Positions 1 to 9,295 are shown, counted from the stretch's first letter. The stretch: 59,470 nt of DNA from Shewanella glacialipiscicola (GCF_023283485.1 NZ_JAKILU010000024.1:1-59470); one strand, 5' to 3'. Notes: generated by a model not told the origin, from the sequence alone. Translations and numbers: made by a program.

Positions 1-144
1 CTTTTCTCTGATTTAACTAGGGCTAGGATATTGGGCTTGTTCATACTTTGTAAGGTTAGAAAGTGACGACTTATTAGATCATATAATTAAAATAATTGGT
101 ATTAAACCCTATGATTTGATGCCTGAGATTTGAAGTATTAGACA

Positions 145-1548
145 TCAAGCATCTGGCCCTAGCATTTTATTCGCATCGACCCAAAGCGTGAACTCTTCTG
201 CGGTCACCAACTCAAGCTCTAATGCCGCTTGGCGCAATGTTTTGTTCTCAACATGGGCTTTTTTGGCTATCTTAGCGGCTTTTTCATAACCAATGTGTTG
301 ATTGAGCGCCGTAACTAACATCAGCGAGTTTTCCACATGCTGAGCAATCTGCGGCTCATTCGCCACTATGCCGACCACGCAATGTTCATTAAACGACTGA
401 CAGGCATCGCCCAATAGGCGCCCAGATTGCAGCACATTAGCAATAATCATCGGCTTAAACACGTTAAGCTCAAACTGACCATTACTGCCGCCAATACCGA
501 CGGCAACGTCGTTACCCATAATTTGCGCGCACACCATAGTCATCGCCTCGACCTGAGTCGGGTTGACTTTGCCCGGCATAATAGACGAACCCGGTTCATT
601 TTCAGGCAGTAATAACTCACCGATGCCGCAGCGCGGACCAGAACCTAACAGCCTAATATCATTTGCAATTTTCATTAAACTGACTGCAGCGACTTTATAG
701 GCCGCCGACAGCGCAACTAATTCATCGTGGGCGGCAAGCGCGGCAAACTTATTTGGCGCAGTCACTAACGGCAAACCTGTGAGTTTTGCGATATTGCCAG
801 CGACCTTAACCGCGTAATCCTTATGCGTGTTAAGCCCAGTACCCACAGCAGTCGCGCCTAAAGCTAATTCAGCCACGCGTTTGAGACTGTGCTCAATACC
901 GGCAATGCCATGGCTTAACTGCGCCGCATAACCCGAAAACTCTTGGCCTAAGGTTAACGGTGTTGCATCCATAAAATGTGTACGGCCGATTTTAACGATA
1001 GATGCAAACTCATCAGCCTTATCCTGCAAGCTCTGCTGCAATAACGTCATGCAAGGCAAAACAAGTTCAACGGCTTGGCGATAAGCTGCAATATGCATAG
1101 CAGTAGGAAAAGTATCATTAGAGGATTGTGAGCGGTTAACATCGTCATTGGGGTGTAAGTATTTGACCGCATCGCTGAGTTGCCCGCCGCTGAGCACATG
1201 GCCGCGATAGGCAATCACTTCATTGACGTTCATATTGGTTTGCGTGCCGGAGCCCGTTTGCCAAATCACTAAGGGAAATTGTGTATCCAGCTCACCAGCA
1301 ATTAACTCATCACACACTTTAGCAATTAATTGCGCTTTATCCGCAGTTAAGGTGCCCAACTGTTGATTAGTGATAGCGGCGGCTTTTTTCAAGTAACCAA
1401 ACGCATGGATTACTTCAATCGGCATAGATGCGCTAGCACCAATACGAAAATGCTGCCGCGAACGCTCGGTCTGCGCGCCCCAGTAGCAATCTGCAGGGAC
1501 TTTTACCTCGCCCATAGTGTCGTGCTCGATTCGATATTGCGCTGACAT
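145..1548 (-). CDS. fumC: Fumarate hydratase class II
   Basis: Class II (iron-free, homotetrameric) fumarase, interconverting fumarate and L-malate in the TCA cycle in the cytoplasm. The 467-residue length equals that of E. coli FumC. The superfamily blocks are all visible: GSGTQTNMN at 99-107, [10 protein letters not shown] at 142-151, [10 protein letters not shown] at 188-197, and the signature [11 protein letters not shown] at 320-330, whose mobile loop carries the catalytic serine. The ATG start is preceded by AAGGAG at good spacing. It is transcribed in the same direction as arfA but the 211-bp gap suggests a separate unit. Argininosuccinate lyase and aspartase share the fold, but the whole sequence matches FumC. 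Confidence 0.97.
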   Translation of the reverse strand: MSAQYRIEHDTMGEVKVPADCYWGAQTERSRQHFRIGASASMPIEVIHAFGYLKKAAAITNQQLGTLTADKAQLIAKVCDELIAGELDTQFPLVIWQTGSGTQTNMNVNEVIAYRGHVLSGGQLSDAVKYLHPNDDVNRSQSSNDTFPTAMHIAAYRQAVELVLPCMTLLQQSLQDKADEFASIVKIGRTHFMDATPLTLGQEFSGYAAQLSHGIAGIEHSLKRVAELALGATAVGTGLNTHKDYAVKVAGNIAKLTGLPLVTAPNKFAALAAHDELVALSAAYKVAAVSLMKIANDIRLLGSGPRCGIGELLLPENEPGSSIMPGKVNPTQVEAMTMVCAQIMGNDVAVGIGGSNGQFELNVFKPMIIANVLQSGRLLGDACQSFNEHCVVGIVANEPQIAQHVENSLMLVTALNQHIGYEKAAKIAKKAHVENKTLRQAALELELVTAEEFTLWVDANKMLGPDA

Positions 1549-1759
1549 GCATCTCTCCTTTACGAAAAACCTCTGTGATTAACCATACTCGCTCAAGGCA
1601 AAAGTACCAGTTCATTCCAAACTAATGAGTCCAAAGAAAGACGACTATCAAGCATAAGGCTGATTTAAGTGTAAAGACGGAAGTTAAGATTGGCGAAATA
1701 GCATAAACGGGCAGAATTAGCGGGGTATAGAACAATGAGTTAAACCGATAAAAAACAGA

Positions 1760-1999
1760 CTAACAAAAACTCAAACCTAGAAAGTCAAAAGGGGCATCGC
1801 CCTTGTGCTGATGCCCCTTTCGGTTACTCATTTTAAATGCCTTGTCTTTACGGTCGTATGACCCTTTGCCCTTTTTCGCTCTCTCGGCTCGAGTCCGAAA
1901 CAGAGGGCTAGTCACCAATGCTTTTAAGGCATTGTCGGCAATTTTGCCTCGTCCACTATCGTGTTCTATGGCCACGACCACCGTATTTTGCTTGTTCAT
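1760..1999 (-). CDS. arfA: Alternative ribosome-rescue factor A
   Basis: Small basic protein of 79 codons. Residues from about 17 to 50 carry the ArfA core: GKIADNALKALV, then a PLFRTR stretch, then KKGKGSYDRK. ArfA frees ribosomes stalled on mRNAs without a stop codon by recruiting RF2, as a backup to tmRNA. The ATG follows a strong GGAGGTG site. As in E. coli, the gene contains a hairpin inside the 3' coding region, here at codons of about 60-70, so the transcript is expected to end or be cut before the stop codon. The encoded protein would then be tagged and degraded by tmRNA, and stable truncated ArfA would appear only when tmRNA fails. The tail after the hairpin (DFLGLSFC) is hydrophobic, as in the E. 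coli protein. Confidence 0.92.
   Translation of the reverse strand: MNKQNTVVVAIEHDSGRGKIADNALKALVTSPLFRTRAERAKKGKGSYDRKDKAFKMSNRKGHQHKGDAPFDFLGLSFC
1788..1820 (-). terminator. Intragenic hairpin/terminator in arfA
   Basis: An 11-bp perfect stem (AAAGGGGCATC, 1788-1798, with its complement at 1810-1820) and an 11-nt loop lie inside the arfA coding region, upstream of its stop codon. On the minus strand the stem is followed by UUUUGACUUU. It could act as an intrinsic terminator or as an RNase III site. Either would give a non-stop arfA mRNA, the known autoregulatory design of this family. Confidence 0.85.
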
Positions 2000-2160
2000 T
2001 GCACCTCCAAAGATGACGTAGAACGGTTGAAATAATAAGCCACTTGGTTAACTAGGCCACTATAGCCCAATATGGGGATATGTATAGAGCCCCAACCCCC
2101 AACCTAAAAATATCGTACGCGACTTAACATTCCCGCCATCGTTCCCCTTGATGCTATCTC

Positions 2161-2177
2161 TGCGACAATATGTCGCA
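2161..2177. promoter_or_regulatory. Perfect 7-3-7 palindrome, likely operator
   Basis: TGCGACA-ATA-TGTCGCA is a perfect dyad in the region between divergent arfA and the TonB receptor. It ends where the -35 element would fall for the consensus TATAAT at 2200-2205, so it is placed to control the receptor gene. I do not recognise the regulator. Confidence 0.6.
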
Positions 2178-2199
2178 CCTACAATCCTAAGGGGTTGAT

Positions 2200-2205
2200 T
2201 ATAAT
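2200..2205 (+). promoter_or_regulatory. -10 element of TonB receptor gene
   Basis: A consensus TATAAT lies 37 bp before the chosen start. There is no good -35 at 17 bp upstream. The palindrome at 2161-2177 abuts that position, which is compatible with an activated or repressed promoter. Confidence 0.45.
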
Positions 2206-2242
2206 GCCGTACAATGAATCCTAATCAATGAAAGGTCATCAC

Positions 2243-4366
2243 ATGGCTGTATATTTCTCGCGTTTATCCCATCCCTTTAAAACGTCAATACTGTATTCAT
2301 CTGTCGCGATGGCGATGGGGTTAGTATCTATGCCGCACGCGATGGCTGACGCTAGCGAATTAGCTAATATTGAACGCTTAACAGTCCATGGCCAAACGAT
2401 CGCAAACCGTAATGCACTAGGTTCAGCTGAAAATTTACTCAAAGGACAAGGGGTAGATTTCTCTGAAGCGGGAGGTGTATCAGCCTTGCCTATTCTCAAT
2501 GGCATGATGGGCGATCGTATCAAAGTGCTCGTTGATGGCGCAGACATCACCGCTTCTTGTGCAAACCAAATGAATCCACCGCTTTCTTATATCTCAGCCA
2601 ATCAAATCACCACAGCGGAAGTGATTGCGGGCGTATCACCCGTTAGTGCCGGTGGCGACAATATTGCAGGCGTGATTAAGGTTAGTAGCCTGAATCCTAA
2701 GTTTGGTGAAAGCGAGACGATTAAGTGGAATAGCGGCGATATTTCAACAGGATATCGCAGCGTGAGTGACGCCTTGTTACTCGGTGCCCAAGCGACAGTG
2801 GCCAGCAAAAATGTCAGCCTTAGTTACCAAGGCGCCTATGAAGATGCCAACAGTTATAAAGATGGCAATGGCGACAAAGTGTTAGACACGCTGTACCGCG
2901 CCCAAAACCATGCGCTGACCGCAGCATGGCGTGATGATACGCAAGAGTTAGCCATCAAACTGACACACCAATATATTCCATTTCAAGGTTTTCCGAACCA
3001 ATACATGGATATGACAGATAATAAGAGTTACGGTGCCCTCGCCCGCTATCAACTCAAACTCGACGATGACGGTGAGTTCAGTGCCCAATTCAACTGGCAT
3101 GGTGTGAAGCACGAAATGGGCTTTTTCACCCCAGAAAAAATCGGCAAAATGCCAATGAACACTGAGGGTGACGACTACAGCTATCAATTGCACTGGCGCT
3201 TGCCAATGGGCGATAACAGCACGTTATTAGTCGGCCAAGAATTCTATCTTTATCAACTGAATGATGTTTGGCCTGCGGTGCCGGGCACTATGATGGCGCC
3301 TAATGACTATATCAATATCAACGATGGTGAACGCCGCCGCGCTGCTGTTTATGGCGAATGGCAGCAAGATATGAGTGCAAACTGGTGGTTATCGGCGGGC
3401 ATTCGCTACGAGTATGTCACCACCAACACCGGAGAGGTCCAAGCCTATAGCCAAACGCCGATGATGGGCATGCCTAATATGGATGCCGCAGCGGCGCGGG
3501 CCTTTAATGCGATGGACAGAAAACGTGATGACAATCTTATTGATGCCACCTTGCTGGCCCGCTACCCATTATCGACTAATCAACAACTCGAGTTCGGCTT
3601 AGCTCGTAAAAATCGTACACCCAATTTGTACGAACGCTACAGTTGGGGTCTTGGTGCTATGGCGACCAAGATGATCGGTTGGTATGGCGATGGTAATGGT
3701 TATGTTGGTAATGCAGATCTTAAGCCTGAAACAGCCCATACACTAAGCGCGGCCTATAAATATAATGGCGATCGTTGGCAAGCCTCTACCACGGCTTGGT
3801 ATACCGCCGTCACCGATTATGTTGATGCAGAAGTGATCGGCAGCTTTAATAGCAATACACCAACAGATAAACGTAATCTGCTTAAGTTTACCAACCTCGA
3901 TGCCAATCTTTATGGCGCTAAGTTCAACGCACTTTATCTATTTGCTGAAACGAGCGGCGGCAAATGGCAAGTTGCAGGCAACGTAAATGTGACCCGCGGT
4001 GAACGAGATAAAGGCAATGAGCCTTTATACCAAATAAAACCCTTGCAAACTGAGCTGGCACTGCAACATCAGTTAGGTCAATGGGAAAACCGCCTTTCAT
4101 GGCAATGGGTGGCGAATAAAGATCGTATCGATGACCGCCGCCTCGAAAATGAAACCGACAGCTACTCATTGATTAATTTGAGCAGCAGTATGAAATGGCA
4201 AGATTTTAGCGTCAGCTTCGCGGTCAATAACCTGTTCAACAGCGACTATGAGTTACCACTGGGCGGTGTCAGCATTGCCGAGTTTAAGGTGGATAACAGC
4301 AATGGCTTTAACCAAATTGCAGGGGCTGGCCGCTCATTCGAGCTCAGCGCAAGCTATGCGTTTTAA
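2243..4366 (+). CDS. TonB-dependent copper receptor (OprC/NosA type)
   Basis: Outer-membrane TonB-dependent receptor of 707 residues from this start. AAGG lies 7 nt upstream of it; the in-frame ATG at 2228 has no ribosome site. A signal peptide ends near AMA|DASE. A TonB-box-like segment (ERLTVHG) follows, then the plug (about 45-150) and a beta barrel ending in a terminal Phe. The plug has the CxxxM motif C106-A-N-Q-M110, and a barrel segment has HxM (H290-E-M292). This is the CxxxM/HxM copper-binding set described for Pseudomonas OprC. Methionine-rich loops (MMGMPNM near 400) fit copper. The natural role is probably copper uptake or loading of copper enzymes. The substrate is inferred from these motifs and not proven. 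The gene is monocistronic, with a strong terminator. Confidence 0.85.
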   Translation: MAVYFSRLSHPFKTSILYSSVAMAMGLVSMPHAMADASELANIERLTVHGQTIANRNALGSAENLLKGQGVDFSEAGGVSALPILNGMMGDRIKVLVDGADITASCANQMNPPLSYISANQITTAEVIAGVSPVSAGGDNIAGVIKVSSLNPKFGESETIKWNSGDISTGYRSVSDALLLGAQATVASKNVSLSYQGAYEDANSYKDGNGDKVLDTLYRAQNHALTAAWRDDTQELAIKLTHQYIPFQGFPNQYMDMTDNKSYGALARYQLKLDDDGEFSAQFNWHGVKHEMGFFTPEKIGKMPMNTEGDDYSYQLHWRLPMGDNSTLLVGQEFYLYQLNDVWPAVPGTMMAPNDYININDGERRRAAVYGEWQQDMSANWWLSAGIRYEYVTTNTGEVQAYSQTPMMGMPNMDAAAARAFNAMDRKRDDNLIDATLLARYPLSTNQQLEFGLARKNRTPNLYERYSWGLGAMATKMIGWYGDGNGYVGNADLKPETAHTLSAAYKYNGDRWQASTTAWYTAVTDYVDAEVIGSFNSNTPTDKRNLLKFTNLDANLYGAKFNALYLFAETSGGKWQVAGNVNVTRGERDKGNEPLYQIKPLQTELALQHQLGQWENRLSWQWVANKDRIDDRRLENETDSYSLINLSSSMKWQDFSVSFAVNNLFNSDYELPLGGVSIAEFKVDNSNGFNQIAGAGRSFELSASYAF

Positions 4367-4391
4367 GCTAAATAATTAATCCTTAAGCCAC

Positions 4392-4436
4392 AAAAAAGGG
4401 CAAGCAGATGAAATAACTCGTCGCTTGCCCTTTTTT
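4392..4436. terminator. Bidirectional terminator, TonB receptor / pmbA
   Basis: A 14-bp stem, AAAAAAGGGCAAGC (4392-4405) with its complement at 4423-4436, has a T-run on each strand. It lies between the convergent receptor gene and pmbA and can serve both. Confidence 0.9.
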
Positions 4437-4500
4437 ATGCGCTAAACGCATTCACAATCAGTCGCTAAAATTAGCTAAACGCTATCTAAAACAATACCCA

Positions 4501-5844
4501 TTAGTTACCCGCGATTTTCATCTCAGATAACAAAATACCACCGGTACGAATCGATGAGCGCAGATCAAAATCCTTACTCACGGCTTGCACACCGCGGAAC
4601 ATCTCTTTCAAGTTGCCCGCTATGGTGATCTCTTCAACTGGATATTGGATCTCACCATTTTCGACGTAAAAACCTGCAGCGCCGCGAGAATAATCGCCCG
4701 TCACCATATTAACGCCTTGGCCCATAACTTCGGTCACAATCAAGCCTGTGCCCATGTTTTTTACCAATTCGTCAAAGGTTTGGCCCGTGTGAGCGAGTGT
4801 CCAGTTATAGATCCCACCCGCATGGCCTGTATTAGTTAAACCTAACTTACGCGCCGAATAGCTAGTCAGCAAATAGGTTTCTAACATACCACGGTCGATA
4901 ATACGTCTGTCTTGAGTTGCCACGCCTTCGCTATCGTAGTTCGCACTCGCTAGAGCACCGAGTAAATGCGGTTGTTCTTCGATATTAAACCAATCGGGGA
5001 ATATTTGAGTATTAATAGAGTCCAGTAAGAAACTGGATTTACGATAAATACTGCCGCCACTGATCGCGCCGATAAAGTGGCCGATTAAGCCTGTTGCAAT
5101 ATCTGGAGCTAATAAAATCGGTAAGCGAGTTGTGGCGATTTTACGGGCGCCAAGACGACTGACGGTTTTCTCGGCGGTTTTTAAGCCTACGGTTTCAGGT
5201 GCAAGCATCTCGCTGAATTTACGGGCGATAGTGTAATCGTAATCCCGCTGCATATTGCCGTCGCTGTCCTCACCAATAACGCTACAGCTCAAACTATAAC
5301 GCGAGCTGCAATAGCCGTTCAAAAAACCATGGCTGTTACCGTACACTTTAACCGACGTATGGGCATTGGCGCTGGCGCCGTCAGAATTATTGATGCGCGG
5401 ATCGGCATCAAGCGCCGCGGTTTCGGCGCGAATAGCCAGTTGCGCTAACTCATCGGGGGAAATATCTTCTGGATAATACAGCTGCAGATCGCGGATCTTC
5501 GTTGCCATTAATGCTTTATCGGCAAGACCACTGAAAGGATCGGAAGAAGTGTAGCGGGCAATATCATCGGCCGCTTTTACCGCTAAGGCAATCGCCTCAG
5601 GGCTCAAATCTGACGTCGATGAGCTGCCTTTGCAACCATCGCGGTAAACCGTAATCCCTAATGCACCATCTTTATTAAATTCAACGGTTTCGATTTCTTT
5701 TAAACGGGTAGAAACCGACAAACCTTGCTGTTTACTGATCGCCACTTCGGCAGCGTTCGTTCCTAATTTATTGGCATATTCCAGCGCCACGGCCACCGCA
5801 TCTTTCAGCGCGCCTAATTCACTATCGATTCGATTTAAAGACAC
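4501..5844 (-). CDS. pmbA: TldE/PmbA subunit of the TldD-PmbA metalloprotease
   Basis: PmbA (TldE) is the non-catalytic partner of TldD. The pair degrades unfolded peptides, matures microcin B17 in E. coli and helps remove CcdA. The sequence matches E. coli PmbA throughout: VEFNKDGALGITVYRDG near 65, GNSHGFLNGYCSSRYSL, SEGVATQDRRIIDRGML, GHAGGIYNW, and TGDYSRGAAGFYVENGEIQY near the C-terminus, ending EMKIAG. It lacks the HExxxH zinc motif, as expected for this subunit. I prefer the GTG at 5844 (447 residues, E. coli about 450). An upstream in-frame ATG at 5892 has no ribosome site and adds a Cys-rich stretch not seen in the family. TldD lies at 14.3-15.8 kb. The gene diverges from darP. Confidence 0.95.
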   Translation of the reverse strand: MSLNRIDSELGALKDAVAVALEYANKLGTNAAEVAISKQQGLSVSTRLKEIETVEFNKDGALGITVYRDGCKGSSSTSDLSPEAIALAVKAADDIARYTSSDPFSGLADKALMATKIRDLQLYYPEDISPDELAQLAIRAETAALDADPRINNSDGASANAHTSVKVYGNSHGFLNGYCSSRYSLSCSVIGEDSDGNMQRDYDYTIARKFSEMLAPETVGLKTAEKTVSRLGARKIATTRLPILLAPDIATGLIGHFIGAISGGSIYRKSSFLLDSINTQIFPDWFNIEEQPHLLGALASANYDSEGVATQDRRIIDRGMLETYLLTSYSARKLGLTNTGHAGGIYNWTLAHTGQTFDELVKNMGTGLIVTEVMGQGVNMVTGDYSRGAAGFYVENGEIQYPVEEITIAGNLKEMFRGVQAVSKDFDLRSSIRTGGILLSEMKIAGN

Positions 5845-6074
5845 AAAGCTACTCTTTCGTTGTCGGCAATGGTCGTAGCATAACAAACACAAATCCCATT
5901 CACATTAATTATTCGTGCTAACCCGCAGCCAATAAGGTGACTGCGCTGAAAATAGCTAAAAATGCAGCCTCTAGTAGAAAACGGGTGGCAATCTCGGAAT
6001 CAGCACATTCACCTAGGCGATTTTTAGCTGGGGATGTTATTATTAGCCAGTATATTACTTGAGGTTTTATCTAT

Positions 6075-6611
6075 ATGAAGATTGTTGGTGATTCAGAACA
6101 TTTTAAACAGCCCTACGACATCGATGAAGATTATGTCAGCAGCAAAACAACGGACAAGCGTGATAGCGAAGCCGTGCAAAAAGTCGGTATGGAGCTTGTT
6201 TCACTGAGCAAGACTCAGCTAGATAAAATCGAGCTGGATGAGTTTTTGTACGACGCTATCCTTCAAACACGCAAAATCAAAGTCAATACTGAGGCTTATC
6301 GTCGCCACATGCAGTATATCGGCAAGTTGATGCGTAATTTTGATATCGAGCCAATCAAAGCCTCTTTAGCAATCGTGTTGAATAAAAACAACAACGAAAC
6401 CGCTAAATTGCAGATGTTCGAGAAAATGCGTGAACGCTTACTGACTCAAGGTGACGAAGAAATTCAAACCGTAGTCGAGCATTATCCGCAATTAGACCGA
6501 CAAAAATTGCGTACTTTGGTGCGTCAAGCCACCAAGGAACTCGCTAAAGGCACCGATTCAAAATCATCTAAAGAGCTGTTTAAATACCTACGCAGCGAAA
6601 TTCAAGACTAA
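6075..6611 (+). CDS. darP: Ribosome biogenesis factor DarP (YjgA, DUF615)
   Basis: A 178-residue, highly charged, mostly helical protein of the YjgA/DUF615 family, a 50S assembly factor acting late in large-subunit maturation. Recognisable stretches are KVGMELVSLSKTQLDKIELDE near 37-57, then RRHMQYIGKLMR near 78-89, and a basic C-terminus with LRTLVRQATKEL. TGAGG lies upstream of the ATG. pmbA diverges from it, an arrangement often seen for yjgA/pmbA in gamma-proteobacteria. The next gene starts only 28 bp after the stop, so read-through into the lipoprotein gene is likely. Confidence 0.94.
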   Translation: MKIVGDSEHFKQPYDIDEDYVSSKTTDKRDSEAVQKVGMELVSLSKTQLDKIELDEFLYDAILQTRKIKVNTEAYRRHMQYIGKLMRNFDIEPIKASLAIVLNKNNNETAKLQMFEKMRERLLTQGDEEIQTVVEHYPQLDRQKLRTLVRQATKELAKGTDSKSSKELFKYLRSEIQD

Positions 6612-6639
6612 TTAACTTCAGCTCACAAGGATGTTGCTT

Positions 6640-9171
6640 ATGCGACTTAGCAAAACGTTATGTAGCCTAGCTTTGCTTTTTATTGGACTATTTGGACTTG
6701 GGGCCTGTAATGGCCCTGCGGACGAAGATAACGGTGGCACAGATGCCACTGACGGTATCTATAAACTGTCTATCGACTTTCAGACCTTAACAGGTACTGA
6801 ATGCGCTAGTTTTACGTCACGCCAAAGCTTCCCTAAAGACACAGGTTTTTGCGCCGTCGCGAAGTTAAAAAAAGGCTCAGCCACCGTCAGTAATCAGAAA
6901 GTCGACTTTACGGCAGACCTTGGTGCATTAACACCGAGTAGCAAACTAACAGATAGTAACGGTGAAGCCATTATTATCATTAGTAATCCTGATTTACTTG
7001 TCAATGCTGGGATAATTACTGCAACGACAACTCCAAATGATTCCACAACGGCGCTAACAGCTACACGTAATTTTGAGTTTTTAACTACTGCTGATGGCAC
7101 CTCTCCAATTCCAGCAACACCTAAACTCAGCGCCAGTATTTTAAACAACTCAGCTTTAGTGACTCGTTTTAAAGTCGACGAGTCAGTGCAACTGCAAGCC
7201 ATATTGCTCGATAGCGCAAGTAACGGCATCGACGGCGTTAAAGTCACGTTTACTGCAGGTTCAGCAGCGCTTAATCCAGCAAGTACATTGACCGACACCC
7301 AAGGCATTGCGCAGGTGACCTACACGCCAAGTGCAACTGAATTAGGGGCAAACACCTTAACGGTAACCGCTGACTATCAAGGTCAATCACTGCAAACCAG
7401 CAGTTTATATGAAGTGTTGAGTAAAGATGCGGTCAATCAAGAAGGCACGCTGAAACTCGGCTCGTTCAATGGCACAGTATTCAATGAAAACACCTTGGCA
7501 AGCACCTTAACAGCCGATACGAATGGCACTTACAAGGTCAGCGCCGGAGGCAGTTTTGGCGTGAACGCAAGTTTAGTGTTAGTGGCTAATGATGGGACAA
7601 TTACTCGAGTGCAATCCCCTTCTTCAATCAGCTTTAGCTCTGATTGCACCAGCAATAATAGTGCGACACTTGATACGCCAGTGACCACCTTATCGGGTAA
7701 TGCCAGTTCAACTTTCCAAGACACAAAATGTAGTGGTAATAGCGAGCGTAGCGACCAAATTATCGCCACAACTGTGGCAGGCAATCAAACGCTCACGGCG
7801 AGTTTCCCGTTTACCTTGCAACGCCAAACGCTTGCTAGCTTAAGTTTTGAATCCGCTGAGCCTAAGCAAATTCGTATCAGAGGTGCGGGCGGCACAGGTT
7901 CAAACGAATCCTCTTTAGTCAGCTTTAAAGTCACCAGTGCTAATGGACAACCTGCAGCGCAACAAAAGGTGAGTTTTGAACTTGATACCGTGGTTGGCGG
8001 TTTAAGTTTTGCTAATGGCACCGCTAATGCACAAGGTCAAACGAACTCCCAAGGCATCACAAGTGTGCGCGTGTTATCGGGCACAGTGCCCACACCTGTG
8101 CGCGTGGTCGCCACTGCCGTTGATGCCGATACTAAAGAGGTTATCACTAGCCAATCAGAGCAACTTACAATCAATACTGGCTTACCGCAACAGCTTGGAT
8201 TTAGTCTATCGACCAGTAATCCAAACCCTGAGGCGGGGAGTATTGACGGAGAAAAAGTCACAGTTACAGCCAGACTTTCCGATAGTTTCGGTAACCCAGC
8301 GCCAAATGATACCACCGTCAACTTCACGACTGAAGGTGGCCAAATAGAGCCTAGCTGCTTAACCCTAGATGGTGCCTGTAGCGTAAATTGGACATCATCT
8401 AACCCTCGAGTCGCAGATCACCGCATAACTGTTTTAGCCTATGCTCTAGGTCACGAAACCTTCTTCGATACTAACGGTAATAACCAATTTGATGCCGCCG
8501 ATGGTAGTGCAGTCATAAAGGCTTGTTTACAAGATGGCACACCAGTTAGCTGTAGCGGCAACGGCTTAGATGTTGAAACGTTCCACAGTTCGGGCTTTAG
8601 CGATTTACCAACCGCCTTTAGGGATGATAACGAAAACTTTGCCTACGACCTAGGTGAACCATATTTTGATAATCTTGCTGCCGTCACTTATTCCGGCGCC
8701 GATGGTCTTTTTAATGGCCCCCAATGTGTGAAAAATTTATGTGGTTTAAATCAAGCCAATAAAACCTATGTACGCAAAGCTGTGGTCATGGTCATGTCGG
8801 GCTCAAAGGCATACTTCACTCTCTGGCAAGATGGCGTGAAAGTATATGAAGACCGTAAAGGGCAAAATATTCTGAATAATCTCAGCGCAATTAAACCTAT
8901 TAACGCCGGAGTAAGTGGTAAATTCACCGTTCAATTTTATGATGATGCCGATCAAATTATGCCATCAGCAACCACCCTTGGCGTAACAGTAACGGAAGGT
9001 AAGCTCGTCTATAACCCATTTACAGTGAGCAAAACCAATAAAGCCGATGCAGCTACCACGAGTTTCTCACTTGAAAAAAATGCACTGACAATTAATAGCC
9101 AAGTATTGATCACGGTTAAAACACCTAGTGGTAACACATCTGAGTTAAAATTTGACGTCAGCTTGCTATAG
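6640..9171 (+). CDS. Large outer-membrane lipoprotein with Ig-like (Big_1) repeats
   Basis: An 843-residue lipoprotein. A 20-residue hydrophobic signal ends in the lipobox LGAC; Asn at +2 predicts outer-membrane sorting. Then follow at least four bacterial Ig-like (invasin/Big_1) modules at roughly 40-145, 165-260, 410-505 and 520-600. Each has a strand such as GVKVTFTAG or AAQQKVSFELD, followed by the LTDxxGxAxVTY turn. After these come two acidic loops, DTNGNNQFDAADG and DDNENFAYDLGEPYFD, resembling dockerin-type calcium loops. The start chosen has AAGG at 9 nt; an ATG 9 bp upstream would abut the same site. The function is unknown. Such proteins are usually surface adhesins or stalks. No enzymatic domain is visible. 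Confidence 0.82.
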   Translation: MRLSKTLCSLALLFIGLFGLGACNGPADEDNGGTDATDGIYKLSIDFQTLTGTECASFTSRQSFPKDTGFCAVAKLKKGSATVSNQKVDFTADLGALTPSSKLTDSNGEAIIIISNPDLLVNAGIITATTTPNDSTTALTATRNFEFLTTADGTSPIPATPKLSASILNNSALVTRFKVDESVQLQAILLDSASNGIDGVKVTFTAGSAALNPASTLTDTQGIAQVTYTPSATELGANTLTVTADYQGQSLQTSSLYEVLSKDAVNQEGTLKLGSFNGTVFNENTLASTLTADTNGTYKVSAGGSFGVNASLVLVANDGTITRVQSPSSISFSSDCTSNNSATLDTPVTTLSGNASSTFQDTKCSGNSERSDQIIATTVAGNQTLTASFPFTLQRQTLASLSFESAEPKQIRIRGAGGTGSNESSLVSFKVTSANGQPAAQQKVSFELDTVVGGLSFANGTANAQGQTNSQGITSVRVLSGTVPTPVRVVATAVDADTKEVITSQSEQLTINTGLPQQLGFSLSTSNPNPEAGSIDGEKVTVTARLSDSFGNPAPNDTTVNFTTEGGQIEPSCLTLDGACSVNWTSSNPRVADHRITVLAYALGHETFFDTNGNNQFDAADGSAVIKACLQDGTPVSCSGNGLDVETFHSSGFSDLPTAFRDDNENFAYDLGEPYFDNLAAVTYSGADGLFNGPQCVKNLCGLNQANKTYVRKAVVMVMSGSKAYFTLWQDGVKVYEDRKGQNILNNLSAIKPINAGVSGKFTVQFYDDADQIMPSATTLGVTVTEGKLVYNPFTVSKTNKADAATTSFSLEKNALTINSQVLITVKTPSGNTSELKFDVSLL

Positions 9172-9192
9172 CAAGATGCCTTGTCTCTTAAG

Positions 9193-9221
9193 AAAATACC
9201 CGCTCAAGCGGGTATTTTTTT
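9193..9221 (+). terminator. Terminator after Ig-repeat lipoprotein
   Basis: An 11-bp stem AAAATACCCGC / GCGGGTATTTT with a TCAA loop, followed by a T-run, lies 22 bp after the lipoprotein stop codon. Confidence 0.92.
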
Positions 9222-9270
9222 GGAAAATGAGTTCAGTTTGTTGATCAATACTCTTATCAGCCTGCTGAAC

Positions 9271-9295
9271 TAGTGCGCTATGAATTAGTGCGCTA
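9271..9295. repeat. Short direct repeat TAGTGCGCTA x2
   Basis: TAGTGCGCTA occurs at 9271-9280 and again at 9286-9295, a 15-bp period, in the gap between the convergent lipoprotein and efflux genes. No function is assigned. Confidence 0.5.

Noticed and set aside
1..144. Start of the window as a gene end or RNA gene
   Set aside because: Only short open frames and no hairpin or RNA features are visible. Nothing can be supported.
8009..8347. 112-codon frame within the Ig-repeat lipoprotein
   Set aside because: It is an out-of-frame reading of the repeats on the same strand. Ser/Leu/Arg-rich without structure.
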